From VAZQ01 sp963817015 (GTDB taxonomy: Bacteria; Pseudomonadota; Alphaproteobacteria; Rhizobiales; Xanthobacteraceae): a stretch of DNA of 64,000 nucleotides. A program made the position numbers and the translations under genes. The notes beneath the pieces are model-generated. The model made no database searches. It had not been told where the DNA came from and was given only the letters and a program-made list of their open reading frames with translations. Of this stretch, positions 37,443-46,244 are shown piece by piece; position 1 is the first letter of the stretch, and every line of letters starts with the position of its first letter. The stretch lies in NCBI GenBank assembly GCA_963817015.1, contig CAWFMV010000016.1:296333-360332 (forward strand), in the 5' to 3' direction.

Positions 37443-37608
37443 TGCGCTAGTGCCCCGTTTCCGAAGTTCGTGATACACCTCAGCACGCTCTGACACGAAC
37501 CTCGGAAACATAGGGGCACTAGCAACTCTATGAGTTTAGTGCCGCTTGTCGATTTGAAGTTCCTAACAGAGTTTGCTGCAGGTGCTGCAGGAACTTCAAA
37601 TCGGCGGC
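37443..37608. repeat. Two adjacent imperfect palindromes
   Basis: The first has arms 37443-37469 and 37491-37520; GCTAGTGCCCC/GGGGCACTAGC match exactly and the rest with a 3-base bulge. The second has arms 37535-37561 and 37586-37608 (AGTGCCGC...CGATTTGAAGTTCCT and its complement). They fill the gap between the sulfatase end and the small secreted gene. They look like repetitive extragenic units and may also fold in mRNA. Confidence 0.75.
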
Positions 37609-37644
37609 ACTGTAGGCGCACGAGCCTTCGTATCAGGTCGTTCC

Positions 37645-39342
37645 CTACTGACCCGGGCGGTTCTTGATCGTTTCCTCGACCTTCTGCTTCACCGATTTAA
37701 GGTTGAACGAAGCCGGGGCCTGCATCGGCGGAAACTCGATTGCGGTCTTCGCCAAGTCCCCGACGTACTGCTGGACCAGGACGAAGCGCCAGAACTCGCG
37801 GGCAAAGAAGTCGTTGCCGTAGCCGAAGGAGCCCTGGTTAGGCGACTCGCCGCGAATGTTCGGCGTGCGCTCGAACGGATCCTGGCGAATGTTGACCATT
37901 CCCGGCATGTCGGTCGTGGTCTTTTCGCCAGGCCAGCCCCAAGGCTGCGTGTAGAACGTGAACTTGAAGTCATCGAGGCGCAAAGCACCCAGGCTCGCAC
38001 CGCCGAAGTAGAAGAGTTCGTGGCGCTTGGATGGGCCTCTGCCAGTGAGGAGATCTGTCTGGTCGTAGCCGTCGAGATGGTTCTTATAGGTCCGGTCGCC
38101 GAGCCTGACGCCCTTGAGGAGTTGGTCTTTGATATTCGGATTTCCGGCCGCGGCCGTCAGGGTGGGGAACCAATCGAGGCCTGAGAAGATCCCGTTCTCG
38201 ACTGAGCCTGGCTTGATCCGACCCGGCCAGCGGATCATGGCCGGCACGCGGAAGCCACCTTCGCCGACGGTGCCCTTGGTGTTCTTGAACGGCGTCATGC
38301 CGCCATCCGGCCATGTGAACACCTCCGCGCCGTTGTCCGTGGTGAAGATGACGATGGTGTTGTTGGTTTCGCCAATGTCATCGATATGTTTGAGCAGGGC
38401 GCCAACGGAGTCGTCCAACTGCGCCATGCCGGCTTCTTCGAGACCATAATTGGTCTGGCTGTTCTGCATTGCCTTGTATTTGGGCGCCAGGAACGTCCAG
38501 ACGTGCATGCGCGTGGTGTTGTGCCAGACGAAGAACGGCTTGCCGTCGCGCTTGGCCTTGTCCATGAAATCACTGGACGACTTGACCAGGACCTCGTCGA
38601 ACGTCGTCATGTCGTACTTCGCCTTCAGGAACGGCAAGTCGTGCATGTTCTGAATGTTCGACATGTCCGGGAACGGCGGCAGCGGACCGTCATCGACGAT
38701 CCTCTGCTTGCCGACCCGGCCCCAGCGCGGCTGCTCGGTCGAATTGTCCGTATCGGTCGCATAGCTGTGGATCAGGCTGCGTGGGCCGTAGGTGTTGTAG
38801 TATTTTTCGTCTACCGGGAAGGAAAACCAGTACGGATCGGACATCGCATCGAGGTGGTACAGGTATCCGAAGAACTCATCGAAGCCGTGTACCGTCGGGA
38901 GAAACTTGTTCAGGTCACCGAGGTGGTTCTTGCCGAACTGCCCGGTGGCATAGCCTTGCGCCTTCAGGGCGGTAGCGAGCGTCACGGCCTCGGCTGGGAT
39001 ACCGACATCCGCGCCGGCCTGCCCTACCGTCGTCAGGCCTGTGCGGATCGGCAACTCGCCGGTGATGAAATTCGCCCGACCTGCCGTGCAGCTTGCTTCG
39101 GCATAATAGTCGGTAAACATCATGCCTTCGGACGCCAGCTTGTCGAGGCTCGGCGTCTTCCCCGACATCATGCCACGATGGTAGGCGCCAACGTTGAACC
39201 AGCCGACATCGTCACCCATGATGACGAGGATGTTGGGCGGGCGCTGCTGCTGCGCGGCCGCCGGACTGCTCAGTGCCATCACGGCGACGAGCAACGTCAA
39301 CAAAATGAGCCAGGCAGTTCTGATCGGCATTGTGCGTCTCAT
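37645..39342 (-). CDS. Secreted arylsulfatase (CTAGR active site)
   Basis: GGGAGAATAAAG precedes ATG 39342. A signal peptide of 30 residues ends PAAAQ. The sulfatase fold is clear: metal ligands Asp44/Asp45 in NILVIMGDDVGW, active-site Cys85 in SCTAGRANFITG (to be converted to formylglycine; C-x-A-x-R form), GQFGKNHLGD, MHVWTFLAPKY and VIFTTDNGAE. The length of 565 residues is normal. It hydrolyses sulfate esters in the periplasm; the substrate is unknown. A formylglycine-generating enzyme is not in the window. It is the gene after cydB on the same strand, 259 bases away. Confidence 0.9.
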   Translation of the reverse strand: MRRTMPIRTAWLILLTLLVAVMALSSPAAAQQQRPPNILVIMGDDVGWFNVGAYHRGMMSGKTPSLDKLASEGMMFTDYYAEASCTAGRANFITGELPIRTGLTTVGQAGADVGIPAEAVTLATALKAQGYATGQFGKNHLGDLNKFLPTVHGFDEFFGYLYHLDAMSDPYWFSFPVDEKYYNTYGPRSLIHSYATDTDNSTEQPRWGRVGKQRIVDDGPLPPFPDMSNIQNMHDLPFLKAKYDMTTFDEVLVKSSSDFMDKAKRDGKPFFVWHNTTRMHVWTFLAPKYKAMQNSQTNYGLEEAGMAQLDDSVGALLKHIDDIGETNNTIVIFTTDNGAEVFTWPDGGMTPFKNTKGTVGEGGFRVPAMIRWPGRIKPGSVENGIFSGLDWFPTLTAAAGNPNIKDQLLKGVRLGDRTYKNHLDGYDQTDLLTGRGPSKRHELFYFGGASLGALRLDDFKFTFYTQPWGWPGEKTTTDMPGMVNIRQDPFERTPNIRGESPNQGSFGYGNDFFAREFWRFVLVQQYVGDLAKTAIEFPPMQAPASFNLKSVKQKVEETIKNRPGQ

Positions 39343-39601
39343 CTTTATTCTCCCGAACTTTGAACGAGTTCAACGCTTAACGCGCAACGTCCCGAGCAAC
39401 GTCTCGCGCAGCGTCCATCGAAACATTGAGCAGCACGGGGCTGTGAGACTATTGTCCTTTGGTGCGCGTTGCTAAACCAAGGTGTAAGCGCCGCGCGGAC
39501 TGATCGTGCCGTCGGGAGCAGCGCACCGGCGCGGCGGGCTCACTTAGTCGGACGCGAAGATGCGCCTCCAGTCGTTCTTCAGGCTGATCACGGTCCAGCA
39601 C

Positions 39602-40669
39602 TCATCTTTGCCTCGTCGAAGAGAGTGAAGGCGGCGACCTTCGGGTAATTCCTGCACCGGGGCCAGTGGCATACGCCGACGCGACCTTGCCCACCTTGCC
39701 GCGGAACATCCAATAGACGACTGCGGTGTAAATCAGCACGACAGGGAACACGATCACGCCAGCGCCCCAGAACAGGAACTCAAGCGACTGCGTTGGCGCG
39801 GCTGCTTCCTGCACAGTGACCGAGTATGGGATCATGTACGGCCAGAAGCTGACACCCAGTCGCAGGAATGCGGAGGTGACCAGCAGGATCGCCATGGCGA
39901 ACGGCACGCGGTCATGCCGCTGGCGCACTCCAATAACCAGGCCGACAACGGCAATGACGCCGAGCAGCTGCAACGAGATCAGCCGCGGATCGGCGAGCCA
40001 GCGGTCGAGCACCCGCAGTTGCGTTGCGAGCGCGAACACGAACACCGCGATGAGCACGACGATCACGGCCCCCAGGAGCCAGTCGAGCCGGCGATACGCC
40101 CAATCGCGCAGGTCGCCGTCGGTCTTCAGCACCAGCCATGCAGCTCCCAGCAGCGCGTAGCCGAGCACGAGCCCGACCCCGCACAGGAGCGAGAACGGCG
40201 TGACCCACTCGAACGCGCCGCCCACAAAGCGTCCATCAACCACGGGCAGTTCCTGCACCATTCTGCCGATCGCAGCGCCCTGCACGAAGGTCGCGACCAG
40301 AGAGCCCAGGAAGAAGCCCCAATCCCACACCGGCCGCATCCGCTCGCTACGGTAGCGGAACTCGAAGGCAATGCCGCGGAAGATCAACCCGAACAGCATC
40401 AGCGCAATCGGCAGATAAAAAGCCGGCAGGAAGATCGCATAGACCATCGGGAAGGCGGCGAACAATCCGGCGCCGATCAGGACCAGCCACGTCTCGTTGC
40501 CGTCCCAGAACGGCGCGATCGCGTTCATCATCGTGGCCCGGTGCTGCTCGTTGCGCGTGGTACCGAACAGGATGCCGACGCCGAGGTCGTAGCCGTCGAG
40601 GATCACATAAACCAGGATCGCAAAGGCGATGACGCAAGCCCAGAAAACGGGAAGCCAGGTGGGGTCCAT
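39602..40669 (-). CDS. cydB: Cytochrome bd-type ubiquinol oxidase subunit II
   Basis: ATG 40669 lies 2 bases after the cydA stop, with GGGAGGTAGCC as ribosome site. The 355-residue protein has the subunit II signatures: WACVIAFAILVYVILDGYDL, GVGILFGTTRNEQHRATMM, IAPFWDGNETWLVLIGAGLF and FPMVYAIFLPAFYLPIALML, with about eight transmembrane helices. It pairs with CydA in the inner membrane to reduce oxygen with ubiquinol. No CydX-like peptide was recognised after it. Confidence 0.93.
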   Translation of the reverse strand: MDPTWLPVFWACVIAFAILVYVILDGYDLGVGILFGTTRNEQHRATMMNAIAPFWDGNETWLVLIGAGLFAAFPMVYAIFLPAFYLPIALMLFGLIFRGIAFEFRYRSERMRPVWDWGFFLGSLVATFVQGAAIGRMVQELPVVDGRFVGGAFEWVTPFSLLCGVGLVLGYALLGAAWLVLKTDGDLRDWAYRRLDWLLGAVIVVLIAVFVFALATQLRVLDRWLADPRLISLQLLGVIAVVGLVIGVRQRHDRVPFAMAILLVTSAFLRLGVSFWPYMIPYSVTVQEAAAPTQSLEFLFWGAGVIVFPVVLIYTAVVYWMFRGKVGKVASAYATGPGAGITRRSPPSLSSTRQR

Positions 40670-40671
40670 GG

Positions 40672-42081
40672 CTACCTCCCGGCAATGACCTGGCCGCCGG
40701 TCGCCGTCTCGGCAGAGCCTGCCGCCGCCATCGGCCGCATGGCGGTCGCTCCGGTGAGCCTCGTGTCGGTAGTGGTCGGCCCGTCGTGCAGCAGCTTGTA
40801 GATGTAGTAGGCGCCGAACGAGTAGACCACCGCGTAGACGAGAACGTAGCCAATGAGCGAGAACAGCACGTCGCCGGTCGTGAGCGAGGGCGTGACGGCA
40901 TCTTTGGTGCGCAGCAGGCCGTACACGACCCACGGCTGACGCCCGACCTCGGCGGTGAACCACCCGCTGAGGACGGCAATGAAGCCGGTCGGAAACGCGA
41001 GAAACGTTCCCCAGAGGAACCAGCGCGTCGTCTCCAGGCGGCCGCGCCAGCGCAAGACGTTTCCAAGCCACGACGCGGCCAGCATGATCAGTCCCATCCC
41101 CACCATGATCCGGAAGGCGAAGAACGGAATCACGACCGGCGGCCGGTCCTCCGGCGGAAACGTCTCCAACCCGATCTCACGCGCAGTCCAGTTGCCGGAG
41201 GCGATGAAGCTGCCAAGCTTCGGGATCTCGATCGCGAAGAGATTGCGCTCCTTCGCCTCGTCTGGAATCGCGAGCAGCACCTCGCTCGCCGGCTGCTGCG
41301 TCTTCCAGCGCGCCTCGATCGCCGCAAACTTCGCCGGTTGATGCTTGAGCACGTACAGGCCCGTCAGATGGCCGAAGAAGAGCTGGATCGGGATCAGCAC
41401 CGCGACCAGCCCGAGGCCCCAGTGCAGCATCACGCGCGCCTCGGCGCGATGGACGCCGCGCAGCACGTACCAGGCGCCGGTGGCCGCCACGCACATGCCG
41501 GTGGTCAGGAATGCAGCGAGCAGCATGTGCGGCCAGCGGATCAGGAACACCGACCCGGTGACGATTGCCAGCCAGTCGCTCGGGATGATCTTGCCGTCCA
41601 CGATCGTGTGACCGACCGGGACCTGCATCCAGCTGTTGTTGGCGAGAATCCAGAACGAGGACGTCATGGTCCCGAGCGCGATGAAGCAGCACGCCATGAA
41701 ATAGAACCACGGCGGCACGCGATCACGCCCGAAGAGGACGACGCCGAGGAACGTTGCTTCGAGCAGGAACCCGGTGAACGTTTCGTAGCCGAGCAGCGGC
41801 CCCATGATCGAGCCGGTCTTCTCGGCCAGCACGCTCCAGTTGGTGCCGAACTGGAACGCCATCACGATGCCCGTGACCACCCCCATGCCGAACGAGACCG
41901 CGAACACCTTGAGCCAGAAATCGAAGACGCGCCGGTAGAGCGGGTTGCCGGTGACGAGCCGTGCGCCCTCGATCGTCGCCAGCCAGGCTGCCAACCCGAT
42001 CGTGAAGGCCGGGAAGATGATGTGAAAGGCGATGAGGAACGCGAACTGGAGGCGTGACAGGAAAACCGGATCGAGCTCCAT
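40672..42081 (-). CDS. cydA: Cytochrome bd-type (CIO-like) ubiquinol oxidase subunit I
   Basis: The 469-residue protein begins MELDPVFLSRLQFAFLIAFH, with His20 as expected haem ligand, and continues FGTNWSVLAEKTGSIMGPLL and GYETFTGFLLEATFLGVVLFG. GWFTAEVGRQPWVVYGLLRT is the conserved quinol-site segment. The Q-loop is short, as in cyanide-insensitive oxidases (CioA). It starts 11 bases after the stop of the PQQ-type dehydrogenase on the same strand. This strongly suggests one transcript with that enzyme and cydB. Cyd oxidases have high oxygen affinity and low proton yield. Confidence 0.93.
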   Translation of the reverse strand: MELDPVFLSRLQFAFLIAFHIIFPAFTIGLAAWLATIEGARLVTGNPLYRRVFDFWLKVFAVSFGMGVVTGIVMAFQFGTNWSVLAEKTGSIMGPLLGYETFTGFLLEATFLGVVLFGRDRVPPWFYFMACCFIALGTMTSSFWILANNSWMQVPVGHTIVDGKIIPSDWLAIVTGSVFLIRWPHMLLAAFLTTGMCVAATGAWYVLRGVHRAEARVMLHWGLGLVAVLIPIQLFFGHLTGLYVLKHQPAKFAAIEARWKTQQPASEVLLAIPDEAKERNLFAIEIPKLGSFIASGNWTAREIGLETFPPEDRPPVVIPFFAFRIMVGMGLIMLAASWLGNVLRWRGRLETTRWFLWGTFLAFPTGFIAVLSGWFTAEVGRQPWVVYGLLRTKDAVTPSLTTGDVLFSLIGYVLVYAVVYSFGAYYIYKLLHDGPTTTDTRLTGATAMRPMAAAGSAETATGGQVIAGR

Positions 42082-42092
42082 GGCCAAGCTCC

Positions 42093-43901
42093 TCACTGGC
42101 TCGCGGAGCTGTCGAGGCCCAGAACGACGATCTTGGCCTTCACGATCTTCGTCGGCCAGGCGATGTGCGTAAAGCCGGCCGCCACGGCAACTTTTTGCGC
42201 ATTGTTCGCCATGTAGGTGATCACGCCGCCGCCGATCGCGCCGCCGAGATCCTGGCCCCACAGCTTCTGGCCGTTGACGGCATCGAGCGCATAGAAGTTG
42301 CCGCCCAGATCGCCAAAGAACACGACGCCGCCGGCCGTCGGAGTCATGCCGCCAACGATCGGGTAGTTGGACTTCAGGCGCCACTTCCAGACGCCGGTGT
42401 CGGCGTCGACAGCGTAGACCCACCCGGCCCAGTGTCCGTCGGCGCCGCCCATTCTGCCGAACATCCAGAATGGGTTCCATGTCGCCATGCCGGCCCATGG
42501 TTGCCCAACCTTCACCGACCGCACTTCATTGACATCCTTTGGCGTTACCGTGTCACACCAGTCGACTTCGCCTACGAGGATAAGGTTCGTCTGCGGATCG
42601 TAGGCCGGGCTGTTCCATTCCGCGCCCCCCACCGAACCTGGGCAGAAATGGACGGCTTTGCCGGGCGCGAAGGTTGCGGCGACATCCTCAACTTGGGTCA
42701 CCGGCACGCGGTAGAGCAGATCGTTGTTGGCGAGATCGAACCCGTAGAGGTGTCCATCCTTGGGCGCGAGCGTCATGAGTTGCTTGCCGCCCATCGTTTG
42801 AATCAGGACGGGCGGGTTGGAGACGTCCCAGTCGTGCCAATCCTTCGGCACGATCTTGAAATGGTGCTTGTAGTCGCCGGTCTTGGCGTCGAGGACAACG
42901 ACGGAATCGGTAAAGAGATTGTCTCCTTCGCGTGCGGCGATTGCGAAGTCGGGAGCCGGATTGCCGCCAGGGACGTACAGCCGCCCGGTTTTCACATCGA
43001 GCGTGTACGACGTCCAGGTTCCGCCACCGCTGATGGGTATGCCGGACGCATTCTGCCAGGTCGACATGTTGAGCGGGCTCGCACCTTGCGGTCCGCGAGC
43101 TACGTCGCCGTCGGCTTGGGGAACCAGAAAGAACTCCCAGACGATCTTGCCCGTCTTCGCGTCGAGCGCGTACATGTGCCCCTTGCCGCCTTTGTAGTCT
43201 CCGCCCGCATTGCCGACGAAGACGAGGCCGTCCCAGGCGATAGGGGCCGACGGGACCGACTCGCCGCGCTTCGCGTCCGCGATCGTCGTTTCCCACAGTC
43301 GCTTGCCGGTCTTGAAGTCATAGGCCAGCATCCGCCCGTCCTGGGTGCCACGAAACAGCATGCCGTCCATGTAGGCGGCGCCTCGGTTGGCCGGCAGAAG
43401 GCTGGGCGGGTAGACCTCGTGCGTGCGCCAATTCTCGGCGCACGTCGCCGGATTGAGGGAGAAAATATCGAATTCGGTCGTGCCGATCAGAGCGTCCTCC
43501 ACCATGATCAGACCGGACTCGAAGGCAGCGAATTCACCGACGTCGTAGGTGCACAAAACCTTCAGCTTGCCGACATTCCTCGTATCGATCTGACTGAGCG
43601 GCGAGTAGCGCTCCGAGGTGAGTGTTCTGTTGTAGCTCGGCCAGTCTCCGGCGGTGACGCTAGGCGATGACGCATCGGCGGTCAGCGAGAGTCCAACAGT
43701 CCCGGTGTCTTTGTAATCCGCATTCAGTTCCGTCGTTGTCGTACCTGGAGGTGCAAACCAGGACAGAAGATAGTTGCGCGTCAGCCCCCCAAATATGGAC
43801 ACCTGGACCGGGTAAGCGTAGTACAGCGCGCCTGCTGCGGCCGCGCCTGCCGCGCCTAAAGCGACCAGGGTGCCGGCGATAATGATGAGCTTGCGCCTCA
43901 T
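42093..43901 (-). CDS. Membrane-anchored PQQ-type dehydrogenase (quinoprotein)
   Basis: Start ATG 43901 has GGAG upstream. Residues 4-34 form a single membrane anchor. The rest is an eight-bladed PQQ propeller: DWPSYNRTLTSERYSPLSQI, NRGAAYMDGMLFRGTQDGRM, LAYDFKTGKRLWE, MYALDAKTGKIVWEF, LYVPGGNPAPDF and CPGSVGGAEWNSPAYDP. No CxxCH haem motif is present, so it is not a quinohaemoprotein; electrons should pass to membrane quinone. The 602-residue length is near that of PQQ alcohol dehydrogenases. The substrate is unknown. It starts a tight operon with cydAB and has a close paralogue at 57890-59677. Confidence 0.88.
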   Translation of the reverse strand: MRRKLIIIAGTLVALGAAGAAAAGALYYAYPVQVSIFGGLTRNYLLSWFAPPGTTTTELNADYKDTGTVGLSLTADASSPSVTAGDWPSYNRTLTSERYSPLSQIDTRNVGKLKVLCTYDVGEFAAFESGLIMVEDALIGTTEFDIFSLNPATCAENWRTHEVYPPSLLPANRGAAYMDGMLFRGTQDGRMLAYDFKTGKRLWETTIADAKRGESVPSAPIAWDGLVFVGNAGGDYKGGKGHMYALDAKTGKIVWEFFLVPQADGDVARGPQGASPLNMSTWQNASGIPISGGGTWTSYTLDVKTGRLYVPGGNPAPDFAIAAREGDNLFTDSVVVLDAKTGDYKHHFKIVPKDWHDWDVSNPPVLIQTMGGKQLMTLAPKDGHLYGFDLANNDLLYRVPVTQVEDVAATFAPGKAVHFCPGSVGGAEWNSPAYDPQTNLILVGEVDWCDTVTPKDVNEVRSVKVGQPWAGMATWNPFWMFGRMGGADGHWAGWVYAVDADTGVWKWRLKSNYPIVGGMTPTAGGVVFFGDLGGNFYALDAVNGQKLWGQDLGGAIGGGVITYMANNAQKVAVAAGFTHIAWPTKIVKAKIVVLGLDSSASQ

Positions 43902-43961
43902 TTTCCCGCTGCTCCTAGTCACGGACAACTAACGACCTATTCCGTCGCCTGTGGCGCCAGC

Positions 43962-43986
43962 GGACGCCCCAGTGTGTGGGGCGCCC
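43962..43986 (-). terminator. Hairpin terminator after the second arylsulfatase
   Basis: GCCCCA at 43966-43971 pairs with TGGGGC at 43977-43982 around a 5-base loop, with further pairing outside. It lies 27 bases beyond the sulfatase stop and before the dehydrogenase start, so it separates the two transcription units. Confidence 0.55.
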
Positions 43987-44012
43987 GCGTGGTCGCATCG
44001 CGCTTCACGCGG

Positions 44013-45734
44013 CTATTCGGCTGCGTGACCGCTGCCCTTGACCTCCTGCAGCACCTGACTGAGGTTGTAGCTCTCCGGCGCCTGCAGCGGCGGGTACGTC
44101 CTGTAGCTAAATAAGTGCTGCTCCCACAACTGCTGACCGATCGGCAGCATGTTCCAGTCGTACTGGAAGGCCGTCGCCGGGGCGCCGAGCGCGCCGCCCA
44201 AGCTCATCGCCGACTTCTGGTCGATGCCGACCGCCTGCTCGAACGGATCGCGCTTGATGTTCTGGACCAGCGTGAAGTGGAACGGCACGAGCGGCATGAT
44301 CCAGCCGGCCGGCCCCGGCTGCGACATGGTGTAGTACATCTTCCAGTTCTTGTAGCGCACTGCCGACGGCGTGGCGCCCGAGAAATAGAAGAAGTGGTCG
44401 CGCGCGGACTTGGGGGACTTGCCCTCCAGGTGGTCGCGCTGGTCGAAGCCGTCGAGCGTCGTCTTGACGATGCCGGGATATTGTCCGGCCTCGATCTGCT
44501 TCTTCAGCCCGTCACCCTTGGGCCCGCCACCGATGTCCACCAGTGTGGGAAGCCAGTCGAGAGCGGCGAACAGCTGAGTGTGCACCGTGCCTGGCTTGAT
44601 GACGCCCGGCCAGCGCACGACCATCGGGGCGCGATAGCCGCCTTCCCAGGCCTCGCCTTTCTGGCCCTTGAATGGGGTCACGCCACCATCCGGGAAAGAG
44701 ATCGCCTCAGCACCGTTGTCGGTGGTGAACACGACGATGGTGTTGTTGGTCTGGCCCATGTCGTCGATCTTCTTGAGGACGAGACCGATGTTGTCGTCCA
44801 TCTGCTTCATGCCGGCTTCGTTGACGCCCCAGTCCTTGCCGCCACGCTCGCCCACCATGGCCTCGTACTTCGGCGGCAGCACGGTCACGACGTGCATGCG
44901 CGCCGGGTTGTACCAGACGAAGAACGGCTTGTTGGTCTTCTTCGGGTCGTTGCGATCGAGGAAGTCGATGACCTTTTCCGAGATCTCCTCGTCCACGGTC
45001 CTCGAGCGATCCAGCGTCAGCGGGCCCTCGTCAGTGCAGGTCTGGTTCCTCGCCGTGCCGTCCGAGGATTTGCACGAGAGAACCGGACGCGGCGGCGTCA
45101 GACAGATCGTGGTCTTGGGATCCACGGCGCCGGGGACTTCCGCGAGGCCGGGGATCGGCGTGTTTCTGCACGGCGGCGCGACCGTCTGCTGGAGCGGGGT
45201 CTTGTTGATGTCGGGGAAGCTCACCTGCTGCATCGCGTCGAGGTGGTAGAGGTAGCCCCAGTATTCCTGGAAGCCGTGCGCCGTCGGCAGCGCCTCGGTG
45301 TGGTCACCGAGATGGTTCTTGCCGAACTCGCCGGTGGTGTAGCCGAGATCGATCAGAAACTTGGCGACCGCCGGCGTGCCCGGACGCAGATAGGACGGGC
45401 TGCCGGGGAGCTGCGGCGGGATCATGCCGGTACGCAGCGGATACATGCCGGTGAAGAAGGCATTGCGGCCGGAGGTGCAGCTCTGCATGGCGACATAGTC
45501 CATGAAGATCGCGCCTTCCTGTCCGATCTTGTCGATGTTCGGCGTCTCGCCGACCATCAGGCCACGGTGGTAGATGCTCGGCTGCATCCAGCCGATGTCG
45601 TCGCCCATGATGAAGAGGATGTTGGGCTTCTGTGTCTGCTGTGCGGCTGCCGGCATGCTCGTCGCGATCACGACGGCGAGCAGTGCCAACAGGCCGAGCC
45701 AGCAGGTTCTGGCCGACATTTTTCGTTTCATCAT
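44013..45734 (-). CDS. Secreted arylsulfatase (CTSGR active site)
   Basis: CAGGAGCAAA precedes ATG 45734. The signal peptide ends SMPAAAQQ. Metal ligands Asp45/Asp46 lie in NILFIMGDDIGW. Active-site Cys86 lies in SCTSGRNAFFTG, a C-x-S-x-R variant of the usual C-x-P/A-x-R. GEFGKNHLGDHTEALPTAHG, PARMHVVTVLPPKYEAM and VVFTTDNGAEAIS follow. An insertion with four Cys (near residues 185-235: PPCRNTP, TICLTPP, VLSCKSS, NQTCTDE) is absent from the sulfatase at 37645 and may form two disulfides. The substrate is unknown. It lies just upstream of the dehydrogenase-cyd operon. Confidence 0.9.
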   Translation of the reverse strand: MMKRKMSARTCWLGLLALLAVVIATSMPAAAQQTQKPNILFIMGDDIGWMQPSIYHRGLMVGETPNIDKIGQEGAIFMDYVAMQSCTSGRNAFFTGMYPLRTGMIPPQLPGSPSYLRPGTPAVAKFLIDLGYTTGEFGKNHLGDHTEALPTAHGFQEYWGYLYHLDAMQQVSFPDINKTPLQQTVAPPCRNTPIPGLAEVPGAVDPKTTICLTPPRPVLSCKSSDGTARNQTCTDEGPLTLDRSRTVDEEISEKVIDFLDRNDPKKTNKPFFVWYNPARMHVVTVLPPKYEAMVGERGGKDWGVNEAGMKQMDDNIGLVLKKIDDMGQTNNTIVVFTTDNGAEAISFPDGGVTPFKGQKGEAWEGGYRAPMVVRWPGVIKPGTVHTQLFAALDWLPTLVDIGGGPKGDGLKKQIEAGQYPGIVKTTLDGFDQRDHLEGKSPKSARDHFFYFSGATPSAVRYKNWKMYYTMSQPGPAGWIMPLVPFHFTLVQNIKRDPFEQAVGIDQKSAMSLGGALGAPATAFQYDWNMLPIGQQLWEQHLFSYRTYPPLQAPESYNLSQVLQEVKGSGHAAE

Positions 45735-46091
45735 TTTGCTCCTGTGTTGGACGCACTTCGGCCGCCGCGATCCCAAAGCCCGCGCGTGGCCAACACAGAA
45801 ACCTTGCGCACGGGTGTTACGACAGACCATTGACTTTTGGTGTAACGGGACTGGACTTAGGTCGACGGCGCTCGGAACAAATTGCCTTCGCAGAAAAGGA
45901 AACCCTGCTGTGCCGAGCTGCCGCGTATTGCGAAGAGAGCTGTCGGGCGCAACCGCTAAAGCTGCAGTAAGCCGTACCACTCCGCAGCGCGGTATATTTC
46001 TGCTTCCGGGGTCAGACGATCACGGCGCTCAAGTCCGTGGGGCTCACTGAGGCTGACCCCGCATGCACCTCCTGATGAAATGCCGTTCGCC
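45735..46091. other. Intergenic region with a GGGGTCAG hairpin
   Basis: GGGGTCAG at 46008-46015 pairs with CTGACCCC at 46053-46060. The motif recalls the CAGACCCC hairpin at 7092-7127. The rest should hold the promoter of the second sulfatase. No gene is seen. Confidence 0.45.
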
Positions 46092-46244
46092 TCACGTGTT
46101 GCGCTCCCAGCCTCTGTTGTAGGCCCGTTGCCAGCAATAGTTGTAGCTGTGAGCCTCCCGAGCCTGGGCCGGCGCGGGGTCGGTTAATTGCCAAGCCAGC
46201 AAGACCGTTAGGGCTGCAATTGCGATGAAGATATGCGTGCGCAT
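46092..46244 (-). CDS. Small secreted peptide, 50 residues (SYN-C-RGW type)
   Basis: AAGGAGACGGCA precedes ATG 46244. A signal peptide MRTHIFIAIAALTVLLAWQ ends near PAQA. The mature 22 or so residues read SYNYCWQRAYNRGW near the end. The same pattern (SYNACYQLALRRGW) is in the secreted protein at 47160-47417, so the two belong to one family of very small periplasmic proteins with a single Cys here. No function is known. Confidence 0.6.
   Translation of the reverse strand: MRTHIFIAIAALTVLLAWQLTDPAPAQAREAHSYNYCWQRAYNRGWERNT

Noticed and set aside
40786..42057. A 423-residue plus-strand frame opposite cydA
   Set aside because: It is highly charged, with no family likeness, and exactly opposite a well conserved oxidase gene.
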